Part shown: positions 1 to 8,504 of the stretch, one piece after another
How the letters are laid out: each line of letters opens with the position of its first letter
Position numbering within the stretch: position 1 is the first letter of the stretch
Origin: Streptantibioticus parmotrematis
GTDB taxonomy: Bacteria > Actinomycetota > Actinomycetes > Streptomycetales > Streptomycetaceae
Length of the DNA stretch: 64,000 nt
Assembly (NCBI RefSeq): GCF_019890615.1
Contig: NZ_JAINVZ010000001.1
Coordinates: 1-64,000, forward strand
Direction: 5' to 3'
Program-made: the position numbers and the translations under genes
Notes under the pieces: generated by a model
The model's input: only the letters and a program-made list of their open reading frames with translations
What the model was told of the DNA's origin: nothing
Database searches by the model: none

Positions 1-205
1 AAGATGAGCTCCCTCGGGAGGCTGTCGCCCATAGCTGCCCTTCCGTTGGCGAGTACCGAGCCATCTTCGCCCGACCTGAGGCAATCCTTCATCTCATTTC
101 GTTAGGAGTTCTAAGCGGGGAAGGGTACTCTCCGCCTTCCATGACCGAACAGGACGACAACGAGGCCTTGTTGATGGCCTGTGGTCCGAGGGTTCGGCGA
201 GATGC
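1..205. other. Unassigned stretch distal to the CRISPR array
   Basis: No convincing gene, repeat copy or RNA was seen. This is the leader-distal flank of the array, where trailing degenerate repeats are sometimes found. I looked one repeat-spacer length upstream of the last repeat and found no repeat-like sequence, so the array ends cleanly at 206. An open frame from about 141 onward runs through the repeats and is an artefact of them. If cas genes exist nearby, they would have to lie to the left of the window. Confidence 0.5.
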
Positions 206-356
206 GGGACCAACCCCGCGGGCGCGGGGAGCACCTAAGCGTTTGACCAGGGGAAGGCCCGACCTTGGGACCAACCCCGCGGGCGCGGGGAGCACCATCT
301 CTAAGCCCGACCCCGACGGCTTGGATGGGGACCAACCCCGCGGGCGCGGGGAGCAC
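206..356 (-). CRISPR. Type I-E CRISPR mini-array, 3 repeats and 2 spacers
   Basis: Three identical 29-bp repeats lie at 206-234, 267-295 and 328-356, separated by two different 32-bp spacers (235-266 and 296-327). Repeat length, spacer length and the internal CCCCGCG/CGCGGGG palindrome are those of type I-E systems of actinobacteria. Read on the minus strand the repeat begins GTGCTCCCCGCG, matching the usual transcribed orientation (compare GAGTTCCCCGCG in E. coli), so transcription runs from 356 toward 206 and the leader should be to the right. All three repeats are perfect, so the array is not visibly decayed, although it is very short. No cas gene lies in the window; either cas genes lie to the left or the array is an orphan. 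Confidence 0.95.
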
Positions 357-440
357 AGGGCCTGGCCAGCAAGTTTAGTCCGGTGGGTGCCTGTTTTTGC
401 TCGCCTCTAGAGAAACGGGCAATAGGCGCATTTTGCCCTC
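357..440 (-). promoter_or_regulatory. Probable CRISPR leader
   Basis: This stretch lies directly upstream of the first transcribed repeat and is less GC-rich than its surroundings, with short T runs, as leaders often are. It holds an inverted repeat with arms GGGCAA (417-422) and TTGCCC (433-438), which could bind a host factor or terminate inward transcription. No strong promoter is obvious. The assignment rests on repeat orientation and base composition. Confidence 0.5.
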
Positions 441-529
441 GCTCGGATGCCGTCTCCCATAACGTCGGTACTCTGCCAGCCTGCTTCCGTCTTTGCAGGT
501 CTGAGGTGCGGCGGTCTTGTCGGCTGGGC

Positions 530-890
530 GGGCCATGTGGTGGTCGCTGTCGTTGATCGGGTTCATGCGGCCGCTGGTCGGGCCGACGGCTGGGCGCTGG
601 ACGTACTTGATGATGTCGATCGGGTCTTCCAGGTCCCGGGGCTGCCGCATGAGGCGGTCCAGGTCGTAGAAGGTGACGCCGTCGATGGCTCCGGCCGCGA
701 GGTCGGCGAGGAGTTGGCGGAACTTGGGGTGGATGACGACCCAGTCGATCGTGCCGTCGGGTCGGATCACCTTGCGCTTCTTGAAGGCGGGGGTGTCGTT
801 CTCCCGGTAGATCTTGGCGAAAGGGCCCTGTGCTGGCGGTCCACGCCTGCTTCCAGTCCGTAGCGGTCGGACGAGATGCGCAGGTAGGTG
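530..890 (-). pseudogene. Large serine recombinase remnant (frameshifted)
   Basis: Two minus-strand frames together recall the N-terminal domain of a large serine recombinase. The first part (about 889-833) reads TYLRISSDRYGLEAGVDRQ, resembling the start with the catalytic serine. The second part, in another frame from about 830 to 530, reads AKIYRENDTPAFKKRK, then RPDGTIDWVVIHPKFRQLL, then TFYDLDRLMRQPRDLEDPID, and ends near NPINDSDHHMAR. The junction lacks the dozen or so residues normally present between them, so a small deletion plus frameshift is likely. The rest of the N-terminal domain and the whole DNA-binding C-terminus are missing. It is not functional and probably marks the scar of an integrated element next to the CRISPR array. 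Nothing coding is seen from 891 to 1113. Confidence 0.75.
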
Positions 891-1113
891 CCTGGGCGTT
901 TCGGCAGGAGGGCTGACAGCTGGTCGTGGAGGTTGAGGGTGATGCGGCGGCCCACGGCCTGGGCGGGGATGTCTGGTTCGTTCCACAAAGTGTGCGTGGG
1001 CACGGTGGATCTCAGCTCCGGTGTTCGTGGCTTCCGGTACCGGTCGCCTTCCAGCCGCCGCTGGTGCGATCTGTCGTTGGGGTGCGTGGCCACCTGCGTG
1101 GATACTGGGCCTC

Positions 1114-1731
1114 ATGCGCGTTGACTTTGATCCTGAGGTCCTGGACAGGAACTCCTTCTACAAGCTGCTGACCGCCGTCGTGGTGCCCCGGCCGATCGCC
1201 TGGGTGTCGACGGTGGACCCGGACACGGGAGCGGCGAACCTCGCCCCGCACTCCTTCTTCAACGTGGCGTGCGTCAGTCCGCCCATCGTGCAGTTCTCCT
1301 CCGTGGGCCGTAAGGACTCCCTGCGCAACATCGAGGAGACCGGGGAGTTCGTGGTCAGCCTCGCACCGGAGCACCTCTTCGAGCAGGTCAACGCCACCGG
1401 CACCGACTTCCCGCACGGGGTCAGCGAGTTCGACGAGGTCGGCATCGCCCGGGAGCCCAGCAGCCGGGTCAAGCCGCCCCGGGTGGCGGCCTCGCCCGTG
1501 GCGCTGGAGTGCGTCCTGCACAGCACCGTCCGGCTCGGCGACTCCACCGTCGTCTTCGGCCGCGTCGTGCACGCCGCCGTGTCCGAGGCGGTCATGACCG
1601 ACGGGCAGCCCGACATCCGCCTGATGCGACCGCTGACCAGGCTCGGCAAGGAGGAGTGGGGCACCCTCGGCGACGTGCTGGAGATCTCCCGCATCCGTTA
1701 CGCGGACTGGCCCGGCCACCGCGCCGAGTAA
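1114..1731 (+). CDS. Flavin reductase family protein (flavoredoxin-like)
   Basis: This 205-residue protein belongs to the flavin-reductase/DIM6-NTAB family, FMN-binding split-barrel proteins that pass electrons through bound flavin. The family pattern is clear: a VPRPIAWVSTVD segment near residue 25, then NLAPHSFFNVACVSPPIVQFS, and a C-terminal GTLGDVLEISRIRYADWPG. Members of this subgroup are usually about 200 residues, so it is full length. I chose ATG at 1114; a GATACT box 7 nt upstream suggests a leaderless transcript, and the longer frame upstream would run into non-coding DNA. The substrate is unknown. The neighbour on the right is convergent, so it is probably monocistronic. Confidence 0.88.
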   Translation: MRVDFDPEVLDRNSFYKLLTAVVVPRPIAWVSTVDPDTGAANLAPHSFFNVACVSPPIVQFSSVGRKDSLRNIEETGEFVVSLAPEHLFEQVNATGTDFPHGVSEFDEVGIAREPSSRVKPPRVAASPVALECVLHSTVRLGDSTVVFGRVVHAAVSEAVMTDGQPDIRLMRPLTRLGKEEWGTLGDVLEISRIRYADWPGHRAE

Positions 1732-1749
1732 CCCTCCGGCGACCGCCCC

Positions 1750-2433
1750 TCAGCGCCGCGCCCGCGCCAGCCACGCGCGGACGCGGGCGCTGCGGGCGAC
1801 CGGGAGCGCGAGCAGGGCGGGTACCGCGATGACCGCCAGCGCGATCAGGAAGGCGGGGGAGCCGGGGGAGGCGGCGCGGCTGCCCGCGACGACGTACGCC
1901 ATCGTGTTGGGCACGCTGCCCAGCGCCGTTCCCACGAGGAACGGCACACACCGCATGCGGGAGAACGCGGCGCAGTAGTTCGCCGCCGCGAACGGCACGC
2001 CCGGCAGCAGCCGCATCGCCAGCGTGCTGCGCAGCCCGTGCTCGCTCAACTGCCGGTCCGCGCCCAGCAGCAGGCGCCCCCGCAGCAACGGACGCAGCGC
2101 CTCGCGGCCCAGCAGCCGCCCCAGGCAGAACGCGGCCCCCGCGCCCAGCACCGTTCCGGCCACCGCGGCCACCGTGCCCGCCTCCGCTCCCAGCATCACC
2201 CCCGCCGCCAGGTTCAGCAGCGGGCGCGGTGCGAAGGCCACGGTGCACACCGCGTACACCACCGTGAAGCACACGAGTCGCACCGGGCCACCCGCGCCCA
2301 GCAGCCGCTGCGGATGCCAGACCAGGACCGCCACCGACGCCGCCACGAGCAGGGCCACCAGCAGCCCCAGCCGCACGAGGGCGTGGGCGCGGACACGGAC
2401 CCGGGAGGGCGGAAGGGCGACGGCGACAGGCAC
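1750..2433 (-). CDS. TVP38/TMEM64-family (VTT domain) membrane protein
   Basis: This 227-residue integral membrane protein has a short basic N-terminus, a first membrane helix at about residues 20-40, and a VTT/SNARE-associated core with the family signatures [16 protein letters not shown] and [21 protein letters not shown]. It ends in a C-terminal helix pair and a basic tail. The superfamily includes DedA proteins and is linked to lipid scrambling and membrane homeostasis; the role of bacterial TVP38 members is poorly defined. It converges with the flavin reductase gene (18-bp gap). A second VTT-superfamily gene (DedA) lies at 11545. Confidence 0.85.
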   Translation of the reverse strand: MPVAVALPPSRVRVRAHALVRLGLLVALLVAASVAVLVWHPQRLLGAGGPVRLVCFTVVYAVCTVAFAPRPLLNLAAGVMLGAEAGTVAAVAGTVLGAGAAFCLGRLLGREALRPLLRGRLLLGADRQLSEHGLRSTLAMRLLPGVPFAAANYCAAFSRMRCVPFLVGTALGSVPNTMAYVVAGSRAASPGSPAFLIALAVIAVPALLALPVARSARVRAWLARARR

Positions 2434-2479
2434 CCCGGCAGCTTAGCGGCGGACGCCCGGCGCCCCCGACGCCGAGTCC

Positions 2480-2542
2480 GCGGGCGCCCGCGCCGATCCA
2501 GCGGGCGCCTGCGCCGATCCAGCGGGCGCCCGCGCCGAAAAC
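2480..2542. repeat. Three tandem copies of a 21-bp unit
   Basis: Units at 2480-2500, 2501-2521 and 2522-2542 each begin GCGGGCGCC; copies one and two differ at one base and copy three diverges at its end. The array lies just upstream of the VTT gene, between it and the divergent tuf3 region. I see no promoter or binding-site match in it. Confidence 0.8.
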
Positions 2543-2581
2543 CGTTCGCCAACCGCCGCCCCGCGCACGATCATTGACGCC

Positions 2582-2761
2582 ATGTCCCGGTACGCCATCG
2601 CCGCCACGTCCGCAGTCGCGGACTCGCCGCGGGCTGCCGTCGTGTCCCTCCCGGACCCGGACCCCGCCGCCGCACCCGCGGCCGTGCACCCCGGTGCACC
2701 CGCCCTCGCGTACCCCGCCGCCCACGTGGCCGCGTACGCAGCCGACGGCGCCCGAAGCTGA
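2582..2761 (+). CDS. Possible small ORF upstream of tuf3 (59 aa)
   Basis: An ATG-to-TGA frame with strong G/C third-position bias reads [20 protein letters not shown], then a Pro/Ala-rich part ending [10 protein letters not shown]. It matches no family I know. There is no clear Shine-Dalgarno before the ATG and no TANNNT box at leaderless spacing, which argues against translation. It ends 91 bp before tuf3 on the same strand, so it could be a leader peptide, or simply chance open frame in GC-rich DNA. Confidence 0.28.
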   Translation: MSRYAIAATSAVADSPRAAVVSLPDPDPAAAPAAVHPGAPALAYPAAHVAAYAADGARS

Positions 2762-2852
2762 CCCTTCCCGGACATTCCGCGGACCCCGCAGGGGGAGGGT
2801 CGGACGGGCTCCAGGGGTTCGCCGTCACACTTCGGAATTCCGGGAAGGAACC

Positions 2853-4022
2853 ATGCCCAAGCAGGCGTACGTGCGCACCAAGCCGCACCTCAACATCGGC
2901 ACCATGGGCCACGTCGACCACGGCAAGACCACGCTGACCGCCGCCATCACCAAGGTGCTCAGCGACCGCGGCACCGGCAGCTTCGTGCCGTTCGACCGCA
3001 TCGACAAGGCCCCGGAGGAGTCCGCGCGCGGCATCACCATCAACATCGCGCACGTCGAGTACGAGACCGAGACCCGGCACTACGCCCACGTCGACATGCC
3101 CGGACACGCCGACTTCGTCAAGAACATGATCACCGGCGCCGCCCAGCTCGACGGCGCGGTGCTGGTGGTCTCGGCGCTGGACGGGATCATGCCGCAGACC
3201 GCGGAGCACGTCCTGCTCGCCCGCCAGCTCGGCGTCGAGCACGTCGTCGTCGCGCTCAACAAGGCCGACGCGGGCGACCCTGAGCTGACCGACCTGGTCG
3301 AGCTGGAGGTGCGCGAACTGCTCACCGCCCAGGGGTATCCGGGTGAGACCACCCCGGTGGTGCGGGTCTCCGGGCTGCGCGCGCTGGAGGGCGACCCGCG
3401 GTGGACGGCGGCGATCGAGGCGCTGCTCGACGCGGTGGACACGTTCGTGCCGGTGCCGACGCGCTACACCGACGCGCCGTTCCTGATGCCGGTGGAGAAC
3501 GTGCTGACCATCACCGGTCGCGGCACGGTCGTCACCGGTGCCGTCGAGCGCGGCACCGTGCGGGTCGGCGACCGGGTCGAGGTGCTCGGCGCCGGGATCG
3601 AGAGCGTCGTCACGGGCCTGGAGACCTTCGGCAAGCCCATGGAGTCCGCCGAGGCGGGCGACAACGTGGCGTTGCTGCTGCGCGGGGTGCAACGCGAGAC
3701 GGTGCGGCGCGGGCACGTGGTCGCCGCGCCCGGCAGCGTCGAGCCGGGTGACCGCTTCACCGCCCGGGTGTACGTGCTGCCCGCGGCGCAGGGCGGGCGG
3801 CGCACCCCGATCGGCAGCGGCTACCGCCCGCAGTTCTACATCAGGACCGCGGACGTCGTCGGGGACGTGGACCTCGGCGTCGCGGGGGTCGCGCGGCCCG
3901 GCGAGACCGTCGAGATGACGGTGACGCTGGGGCGGCCGGTGCCGCTGGAGCCGGGCCTCGGCTTCGCCGTCCGCGAGGGCGGCCGTACCGTCGGTGCGGG
4001 CACCGTGACCGCCGTCGGCTGA
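2853..4022 (+). CDS. tuf3: Divergent elongation factor Tu (EF-Tu3 type)
   Basis: A complete 389-residue EF-Tu: the P-loop GHVDHGKT at residues 19-26, [12 protein letters not shown] (switch I end), [18 protein letters not shown] (G3, with DMPG where the housekeeping protein has DCPG), NKAD (G4), then beta-barrel domains 2 and 3 with [12 protein letters not shown] and [10 protein letters not shown]. It would carry aminoacyl-tRNA to the ribosome. Streptomycetes carry a second, divergent tuf gene (tuf3), with induction under stress and reduced elfamycin (kirromycin) sensitivity reported for the group. The gene is isolated from any rpsL-rpsG-fusA cluster and has many changes from typical EF-Tu1, which points to tuf3. 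The Shine-Dalgarno GGAAGGAA sits just before ATG 2853. A strong hairpin follows the stop. Confidence 0.9.
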   Translation: MPKQAYVRTKPHLNIGTMGHVDHGKTTLTAAITKVLSDRGTGSFVPFDRIDKAPEESARGITINIAHVEYETETRHYAHVDMPGHADFVKNMITGAAQLDGAVLVVSALDGIMPQTAEHVLLARQLGVEHVVVALNKADAGDPELTDLVELEVRELLTAQGYPGETTPVVRVSGLRALEGDPRWTAAIEALLDAVDTFVPVPTRYTDAPFLMPVENVLTITGRGTVVTGAVERGTVRVGDRVEVLGAGIESVVTGLETFGKPMESAEAGDNVALLLRGVQRETVRRGHVVAAPGSVEPGDRFTARVYVLPAAQGGRRTPIGSGYRPQFYIRTADVVGDVDLGVAGVARPGETVEMTVTLGRPVPLEPGLGFAVREGGRTVGAGTVTAVG

Positions 4023-4032
4023 CGGCACCCGC

Positions 4033-4070
4033 CCGCTCCCACCGTCCGTACGAACGGGCGGTGGGAGCGG
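4033..4070 (+). terminator. Hairpin terminator after tuf3
   Basis: A perfect 12-bp stem (4033-4044 with 4059-4070, arm CCGCTCCCACCG) with a 14-nt loop begins 10 bp after the tuf3 stop. There is no T run, as is common for actinobacterial terminators. It would separate tuf3 from the next gene on the same strand. Confidence 0.7.
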
Positions 4071-4101
4071 CGGCCGCGGGCACGTGCCGGAGAATGGTCC
4101 C

Positions 4102-5001
4102 GTGGACGCCACCGGCGCGGACGACCCCCGCACCCCCGAAGACCCTCGCACCCCCGAGGACACCCGCACCCCCGTCGTCCGGGAGGTGGACTTCGGCACG
4201 GCCAGGCTGCTGCCCGACGTCGACCGGCCGCGCGCCTGGCTGCTGACGGTCGACGGCGCCCCGCAGTCGTACGTCGACCTCGACGACCCCGGGCACCTGG
4301 AGTTCGAGTACGTCCGCAGGCTGGCGTTCGCGCTGGACGCCGCCGCCGAGCCCGGCCGCCCGCTGGACGTGGCACACCTGGGCGGCGGAGCGCTCTGCCT
4401 GCCCCGCTACGTGGCGGCCACCCGCCCCGGATCGCGCCAGCACGCCGTCGAGGCCGACGCGGGCCTGCTGCGGCTGGTGACGGAACACCTCCCGCTGGAC
4501 GCGGCGGCCGGCGTCACCACGCACCACGCCGACGCCCGCGACTGGATCGAGCGGGCACCCGACGCCTGCGCCGACGTCGTCGTCGCCGACGTCTTCGGCG
4601 GCTCCCGGGTGCCCGCCCGCCTGACGTCGCTGGAGTACGCGCGCCACGCGGCCCGGGTCGTGCGACCCGGCGGGCTGTACCTGGCGAACCTCGCCGACGC
4701 GGCACCCTTCGACTTCCTGCGCCCGCAGATCGCCACCGTCTCGGCGGTCTTCTCCCACGCCTGCCTGCTCGCGGAGCCCGCCGTGCTGCGCGGACGCCGC
4801 TTCGGCAACGCCGTCCTCGTCGCGGGCCACGGGGAGTTGCCGATCGCCGAGCTGGCCAGGAGCGCGGCCTCCGACGTCTTCCCGGCCCGCGTCGAGCACG
4901 GCGCGGCGCTCAGGCGGCTCGCGGCCGGGGCCCGGCCGGTCGCGGACGACACGGCGGTCGCGTCCCCCGAGCCGCCCAAGGGCGCGTTCCGCGTGGGATG
5001 A
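4102..5001 (+). CDS. Spermidine synthase-like SAM-dependent methyltransferase
   Basis: A protein of about 299 residues with the spermidine-synthase Rossmann fold: YVDLDDPGHLEFEYVRRL, then the nucleotide-binding DVAHLGGGALCLPRY, the acidic HAVEADAGLL, and VVADVFGGSRVPARLTSLEY where the synthase catalytic loop would be. Actinobacteria have several such proteins, mostly of unknown substrate; real polyamine synthesis is unproven here because the diamine-binding residues cannot be judged by eye. GTG 4102 is preferred because a GAGAAT box lies 6 nt upstream (leaderless); GTG 4084 is an alternative adding six residues. A TPEDPRTPED-type repeat sits in the N-terminus. It converges with the permease gene, 6 bp apart. 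Confidence 0.8.
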   Translation: MDATGADDPRTPEDPRTPEDTRTPVVREVDFGTARLLPDVDRPRAWLLTVDGAPQSYVDLDDPGHLEFEYVRRLAFALDAAAEPGRPLDVAHLGGGALCLPRYVAATRPGSRQHAVEADAGLLRLVTEHLPLDAAAGVTTHHADARDWIERAPDACADVVVADVFGGSRVPARLTSLEYARHAARVVRPGGLYLANLADAAPFDFLRPQIATVSAVFSHACLLAEPAVLRGRRFGNAVLVAGHGELPIAELARSAASDVFPARVEHGAALRRLAAGARPVADDTAVASPEPPKGAFRVG

Positions 5002-5007
5002 GGCCGG

Positions 5008-6444
5008 TCACGCCTGCTCCAGGTGGATTCCCGCTTCCCCTTCCTCACGCGCCATCCGGGTCTCGGTCTCCACGTCGATCGAGCGGGCCAGCCACCAGTA
5101 CAGGAGTCCGGAGACCGGAAGACCGATGAACAGCGAGATGTCCGCGCCGCCCAGCGCCTTCGCGGCCGGACCGGTGTAGAGGGTGCCGACGGCGAAGAAC
5201 GGCGTCATGGCCGCGAATCCCACCAAGTAGCTCACGATGCCGCGCCACCCCCAACGCCCGTAGATCCCACGGGGGTTGAAGATCTCGGCGATGACGTAGT
5301 GGCCGCGCCTGACCACGTAGTAGTCCATCAGGTTGACCGCGGTCCACGGGATGAACAGGTAGAGCACCAGAAGCAGGAAGTTGTTGAAGTCCGCCAGGAA
5401 GTGCGAGGTGGCGGCCAGCGCGCCGACCACCGACAGCGCCGCGGTGAGGCCGAGCGTCAGCACTCGCATCCGCAGCGTCGGCCGCACCTTGCGCAACGAG
5501 TCGAAGGCGCTGATCAACGTGAGCGAGCCGCCGTACATGTTGAGCGCGGTCACGGACACCAGCCCCAGGGCGGCGAAGACCAGCACGACCGCGCCGAAGC
5601 CGTCGAACACCTTGTCGCCCGCCGCGTTGATGGAGGCGATGGTGTCGAAGTCCTTGCCCGCCCAGGCGGCCAGCAGCGTGCCGAGGATCATCAGCCAGGC
5701 GCCGCCGAGCGCCGAGCCGAAGTACGTCCAGTAGAACGTCTTGCGCACCGTCACACCCGGCGGCAGGTAGCGCGAGTAGTCGGAGACGTAGATGGCCCAG
5801 CTGATCTGGTAACCGGCGACCACCCCGAACTGGGCGAGGAACGGCGTCCACTTGAAGCCGCCCAGGTCGAACGAGCCCGCCGGGTAGTGCAACGTGCACA
5901 GCACACCGACGGTGAACACACCGAAGATCAGCAGGAAGGCGTACGTGAGGAACTGCTCGGCGCGGTGGATGATGTCGTAGCCGACGAGGGCGATGACCAG
6001 GGCGATCAGGGTGATGACGACGACCCACGTCTTCACGTTGCCGTGCGCCGTCTTTCCCATCGCCTGACCGGCCAGGATGGTGTTGAAGACGTTGAACCCC
6101 GCGTACTGCACGTACGCGAAGAGCCACACCAGCAGGGCGCCGACGTAGCCGAACTGCGGGCGGGACTGGATCATTTGGGGCAGACCGAGCTGCGGCCCCT
6201 GGGCGGAGTGGAACGCCATGAAGAAGGTGCCCAGCAGGGTGCCGGCGACGATCGCGATGAGCGACCAGATGAGGTTGCCGCCGGTGGTGATGCTGGTCAG
6301 CCCCACCGCGAGGGTGGCGATCTGCGCGTTCGACATGAACCACAGCGGCCCCAGGTGCCACAGCTTGCCATGCCGCTCCGCCAGCGGAACGTAGTCGATC
6401 GAACGGGTCTCACAACCTGTGACCCGTGGCTCGGATGTCGCCAC
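5008..6444 (-). CDS. NCS1-family purine/cytosine (nucleobase) permease
   Basis: A 478-residue, roughly 12-helix transporter of the nucleobase:cation symporter-1 family, which brings cytosine, purines, allantoin or hydantoins into the cell with a cation. Family segments are visible: LGPLWFMSNAQIATLAVG at the start, GLPQMIQSRPQFGYVGALL, YVSDYSRYLPPGVTVRKTF and PWTAVNLMDYYVVRRGHY. The GTG at 6444 is chosen over an upstream ATG (6498) because AAGGAGG stands at 6450-6456, 5-6 nt ahead. The substrate cannot be told from sequence. It stands alone, with no catabolic genes beside it. Confidence 0.88.
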   Translation of the reverse strand: MATSEPRVTGCETRSIDYVPLAERHGKLWHLGPLWFMSNAQIATLAVGLTSITTGGNLIWSLIAIVAGTLLGTFFMAFHSAQGPQLGLPQMIQSRPQFGYVGALLVWLFAYVQYAGFNVFNTILAGQAMGKTAHGNVKTWVVVITLIALVIALVGYDIIHRAEQFLTYAFLLIFGVFTVGVLCTLHYPAGSFDLGGFKWTPFLAQFGVVAGYQISWAIYVSDYSRYLPPGVTVRKTFYWTYFGSALGGAWLMILGTLLAAWAGKDFDTIASINAAGDKVFDGFGAVVLVFAALGLVSVTALNMYGGSLTLISAFDSLRKVRPTLRMRVLTLGLTAALSVVGALAATSHFLADFNNFLLLVLYLFIPWTAVNLMDYYVVRRGHYVIAEIFNPRGIYGRWGWRGIVSYLVGFAAMTPFFAVGTLYTGPAAKALGGADISLFIGLPVSGLLYWWLARSIDVETETRMAREEGEAGIHLEQA

Positions 6445-6612
6445 CGCCGCCTCCTTGCGCGAGGACCCAGCACGGATGAAGCACGTATGGAGGCACATTC
6501 ATTCGTGTCGGAGCCCGCAGGTCAAGGGGTGTGGACGGCTTGGGCGAGGAAGATCGGGGCGGCGTACGGCAGTTGGCCGCCCCGATCGGTTCCGGCCACG
6601 TGGATCAGCGCG

Positions 6613-7800
6613 TCACGGGATGGTGCGCAGGCTCTGCTCGATGGTCTGCACGGTCTGCGGCGGGACGGCGCCGGACACGCCCGTCGAGGTCCACAGCACC
6701 CATTCGTCGAGCTGGTTGTCGCTGCCGAGCCAGGTGATGTCGTAGGCGGTGCCGTCCGTCGCGCACTTGTTGGACTTGGGCACCGACGTCTCCGTCGCCG
6801 TCGCCACGTAGCCCTTGATGCCGTGGGAGTTGCTGAACGGCTTCGCCGCGCTGTAGGCCAGCTTGCCCTTGTCCTTCGCCTTGAGGTCGGCGAAGGCGTA
6901 GTACACCCACTGCGCGGCCATGTCCTGGGCGGCGCCCGAGACGCTCTTGGCGCCGGAGATGCCGTTGGTGCCGGTGCCCGCCAGGCTGTTGTCCTGGTCG
7001 CCGCACCACCCGTTCTTGTACTGGGCGGGGCTGTCGGCCCTGACCGCCGGATTGCCCTTCTCGTCCTCGAAGCCGATGACGGTGTCCTCGCTCGGGATCT
7101 GCCAGCCCGGCGGCACGTCGAAGGCCACCTTGCGGTCGCCGTTCGCCACGACCTGCCAGCCGGGCACCACGGGCTTGACGTCCGTGCCGCTGCCGCGCGG
7201 GCCCGCGTCGTCCGGGTCGCTCGGCTGCGGGTCCGCCGGATTCGCGGCGGCGGGGGTGGACGCCGACGCGGAGGCCGGTGCCTTGGCCTCGGCCTTCTTG
7301 TGGCCTCCGCCGAGCAGGAACACGGCGCCCACGCCCGCCGCGATCACCGCGACGGCAGCCGTGACGGCGATGGCGGCGGTGCGGCCGCGGTTGCCACCGG
7401 GCGGCTTGAGCGGTGTCGTCGGCGGCCCGGACGGCGCACCCCACTGCGAGTGCTGCCCGTAGCCGCCGCCGTAGCCCGGCTGCGGCTGCTGCTGGGGGTA
7501 GCCGTACGTGGGCCCGAACCCCGGCTGCGCCTGCGGCGGTTGGCCCTGCGCAGGCGGGCCCTGCGGCGGCTGACCGTAGCCGGGCTGCGGCGGCGGCCCG
7601 AAGCCCTGCGGGGGCTGCCCGTACGGAGACGGTCCCTGGGGCGGCGGGCCCTGGGCGGGGGCGCCGTACGGGGGCTGGGCGCCGCCGGGCGGCGGGGGCG
7701 GGGGACCCTGCGGGTTCCACTGGGGATTGGACTGAGGGTCGGACTGGGGGTTCCCCTCCGGACGCTGCTGTCCCTCGGGCTGCTGTTCTCCGGGCCACAT
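6613..7800 (-). CDS. Pro/Gln-rich single-pass membrane protein, unknown function
   Basis: A protein of 395 residues. Residues 1 to about 145 are a disordered Pro/Gln/Gly/Tyr-rich region with PPQGP and GYGQPPQG repeats. A single membrane helix follows (AIAVTAAVAVIAAGVGAVFL), then an Ala/Pro/Asp linker and an extracellular domain containing GWQVVANGDRKVAFDVPPGW, DITWLGSDNQLDEWVLWTS and three cysteines. This architecture, a Pro-rich cytoplasmic tail plus one helix and an outer sensor-like domain, is common in actinobacterial membrane proteins of unknown role. The start is ATG 7800; an upstream extension to 7854 lacks support. No operon partner is seen. Confidence 0.75.
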   Translation of the reverse strand: MWPGEQQPEGQQRPEGNPQSDPQSNPQWNPQGPPPPPPGGAQPPYGAPAQGPPPQGPSPYGQPPQGFGPPPQPGYGQPPQGPPAQGQPPQAQPGFGPTYGYPQQQPQPGYGGGYGQHSQWGAPSGPPTTPLKPPGGNRGRTAAIAVTAAVAVIAAGVGAVFLLGGGHKKAEAKAPASASASTPAAANPADPQPSDPDDAGPRGSGTDVKPVVPGWQVVANGDRKVAFDVPPGWQIPSEDTVIGFEDEKGNPAVRADSPAQYKNGWCGDQDNSLAGTGTNGISGAKSVSGAAQDMAAQWVYYAFADLKAKDKGKLAYSAAKPFSNSHGIKGYVATATETSVPKSNKCATDGTAYDITWLGSDNQLDEWVLWTSTGVSGAVPPQTVQTIEQSLRTIP

Positions 7801-7882
7801 GGCGCCAGACCTTACGGGGCCCGGGCGGTTCCGGCCACGGGCGCCCCCTGACACCGTGGCTACTCATTGGTAACATGCGGCC

Positions 7883-8335
7883 ATGTCTGACACCCTGCCG
7901 TCGATCGGCGAGCTGCTGACGGCCACTGTGCCGATGGTCCGTACGCTCAACCTGGAGTACGTCGAGACCACCCCCGAGCGTGCCGTTCTGCGGCTGCCCG
8001 ACCAGCCCGACTACCACAACCACATCGGCGGCCCGCACGCCGGCGCGATGTTCACCCTCGCCGAGTCGGCGAGCGGCGCGATCGTGCTGGCCGCCTTCGG
8101 CGATCAGCTGAGCCGTGCCGTGCCGCTGGCCGTGCGGTCCGAGATCGCGTTCAAGAAGGTCGCCAAGGGCGTGGTCACCGCGACCGCCACCCTGGGCCGC
8201 CCGATCGGCGAGGTCGTCGCGCAGCTCGACGCGGGGGAGCGCCCCGAGTTCCCCGTCGAGGTGGCCATCACCCGCGAGGACGGCGCCGTCAGCGGCGAGA
8301 TGCACATCGTCTGGACGCTGCGCCCCAACTCCTGA
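7883..8335 (+). CDS. Hotdog-fold thioesterase-like protein (DUF4442/PaaI type)
   Basis: A 150-residue hotdog protein with the pattern LRLPDQPDYHNHIGGPHAGAMF followed by a helix TLAESASGAIVLAAF and a beta-rich C-terminus ending EMHIVWTLRPN. The HNHIGGPHAGAMF loop-helix is the acyl-thioester-binding part of PaaI/DUF4442 proteins. The substrate is unknown. A TAACAT box ends 6 nt before ATG 7883, so the mRNA is probably leaderless. It faces the small secreted-protein gene, with a shared terminator between them. Confidence 0.85.
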   Translation: MSDTLPSIGELLTATVPMVRTLNLEYVETTPERAVLRLPDQPDYHNHIGGPHAGAMFTLAESASGAIVLAAFGDQLSRAVPLAVRSEIAFKKVAKGVVTATATLGRPIGEVVAQLDAGERPEFPVEVAITREDGAVSGEMHIVWTLRPNS

Positions 8336-8394
8336 GCGCGCCGACTCCCGCGTGCGGCAGGGTCCTTCACGGGCCAGTACGACACGTTCCACGG

Positions 8395-8446
8395 GCGAGG
8401 CCCGTGCCCGCCGACCGGCGGACACGGGCCTCGCTCTGCACTTTTT
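8395..8446. terminator. Bidirectional terminator between convergent genes
   Basis: A perfect 12-bp stem (8395-8406 with 8423-8434, arm GCGAGGCCCGTG) encloses an inner CCGCC/GGCGG stem and is followed on the plus strand by TTTTT at 8442-8446. It sits between two genes that point at each other and can serve both. Confidence 0.85.
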
Positions 8447-8504
8447 GTTCCCCGATCACCCGGCGGGGAGCACCGGGTGGCCGCTGTGGACCGCTGGGGC
8501 TCGC

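Noticed and set aside
141-410. Open frame through the CRISPR repeats
   Set aside because: It exists only because 29-bp repeats and 32-bp spacers stay open; the protein repeats PRARGAP-like pieces from the repeats.
2443-2775. Minus-strand frame upstream of tuf3
   Set aside because: Its protein is Ala/Gly-rich with no family and part of it comes from the 21-bp repeats; no start site is visible.
5023-7851. Very long plus-strand frame opposite the permease and membrane-protein genes
   Set aside because: It is antisense to two well-supported genes and gives an Arg/Gly/Ala-rich nonsense protein, a common GC-rich shadow.
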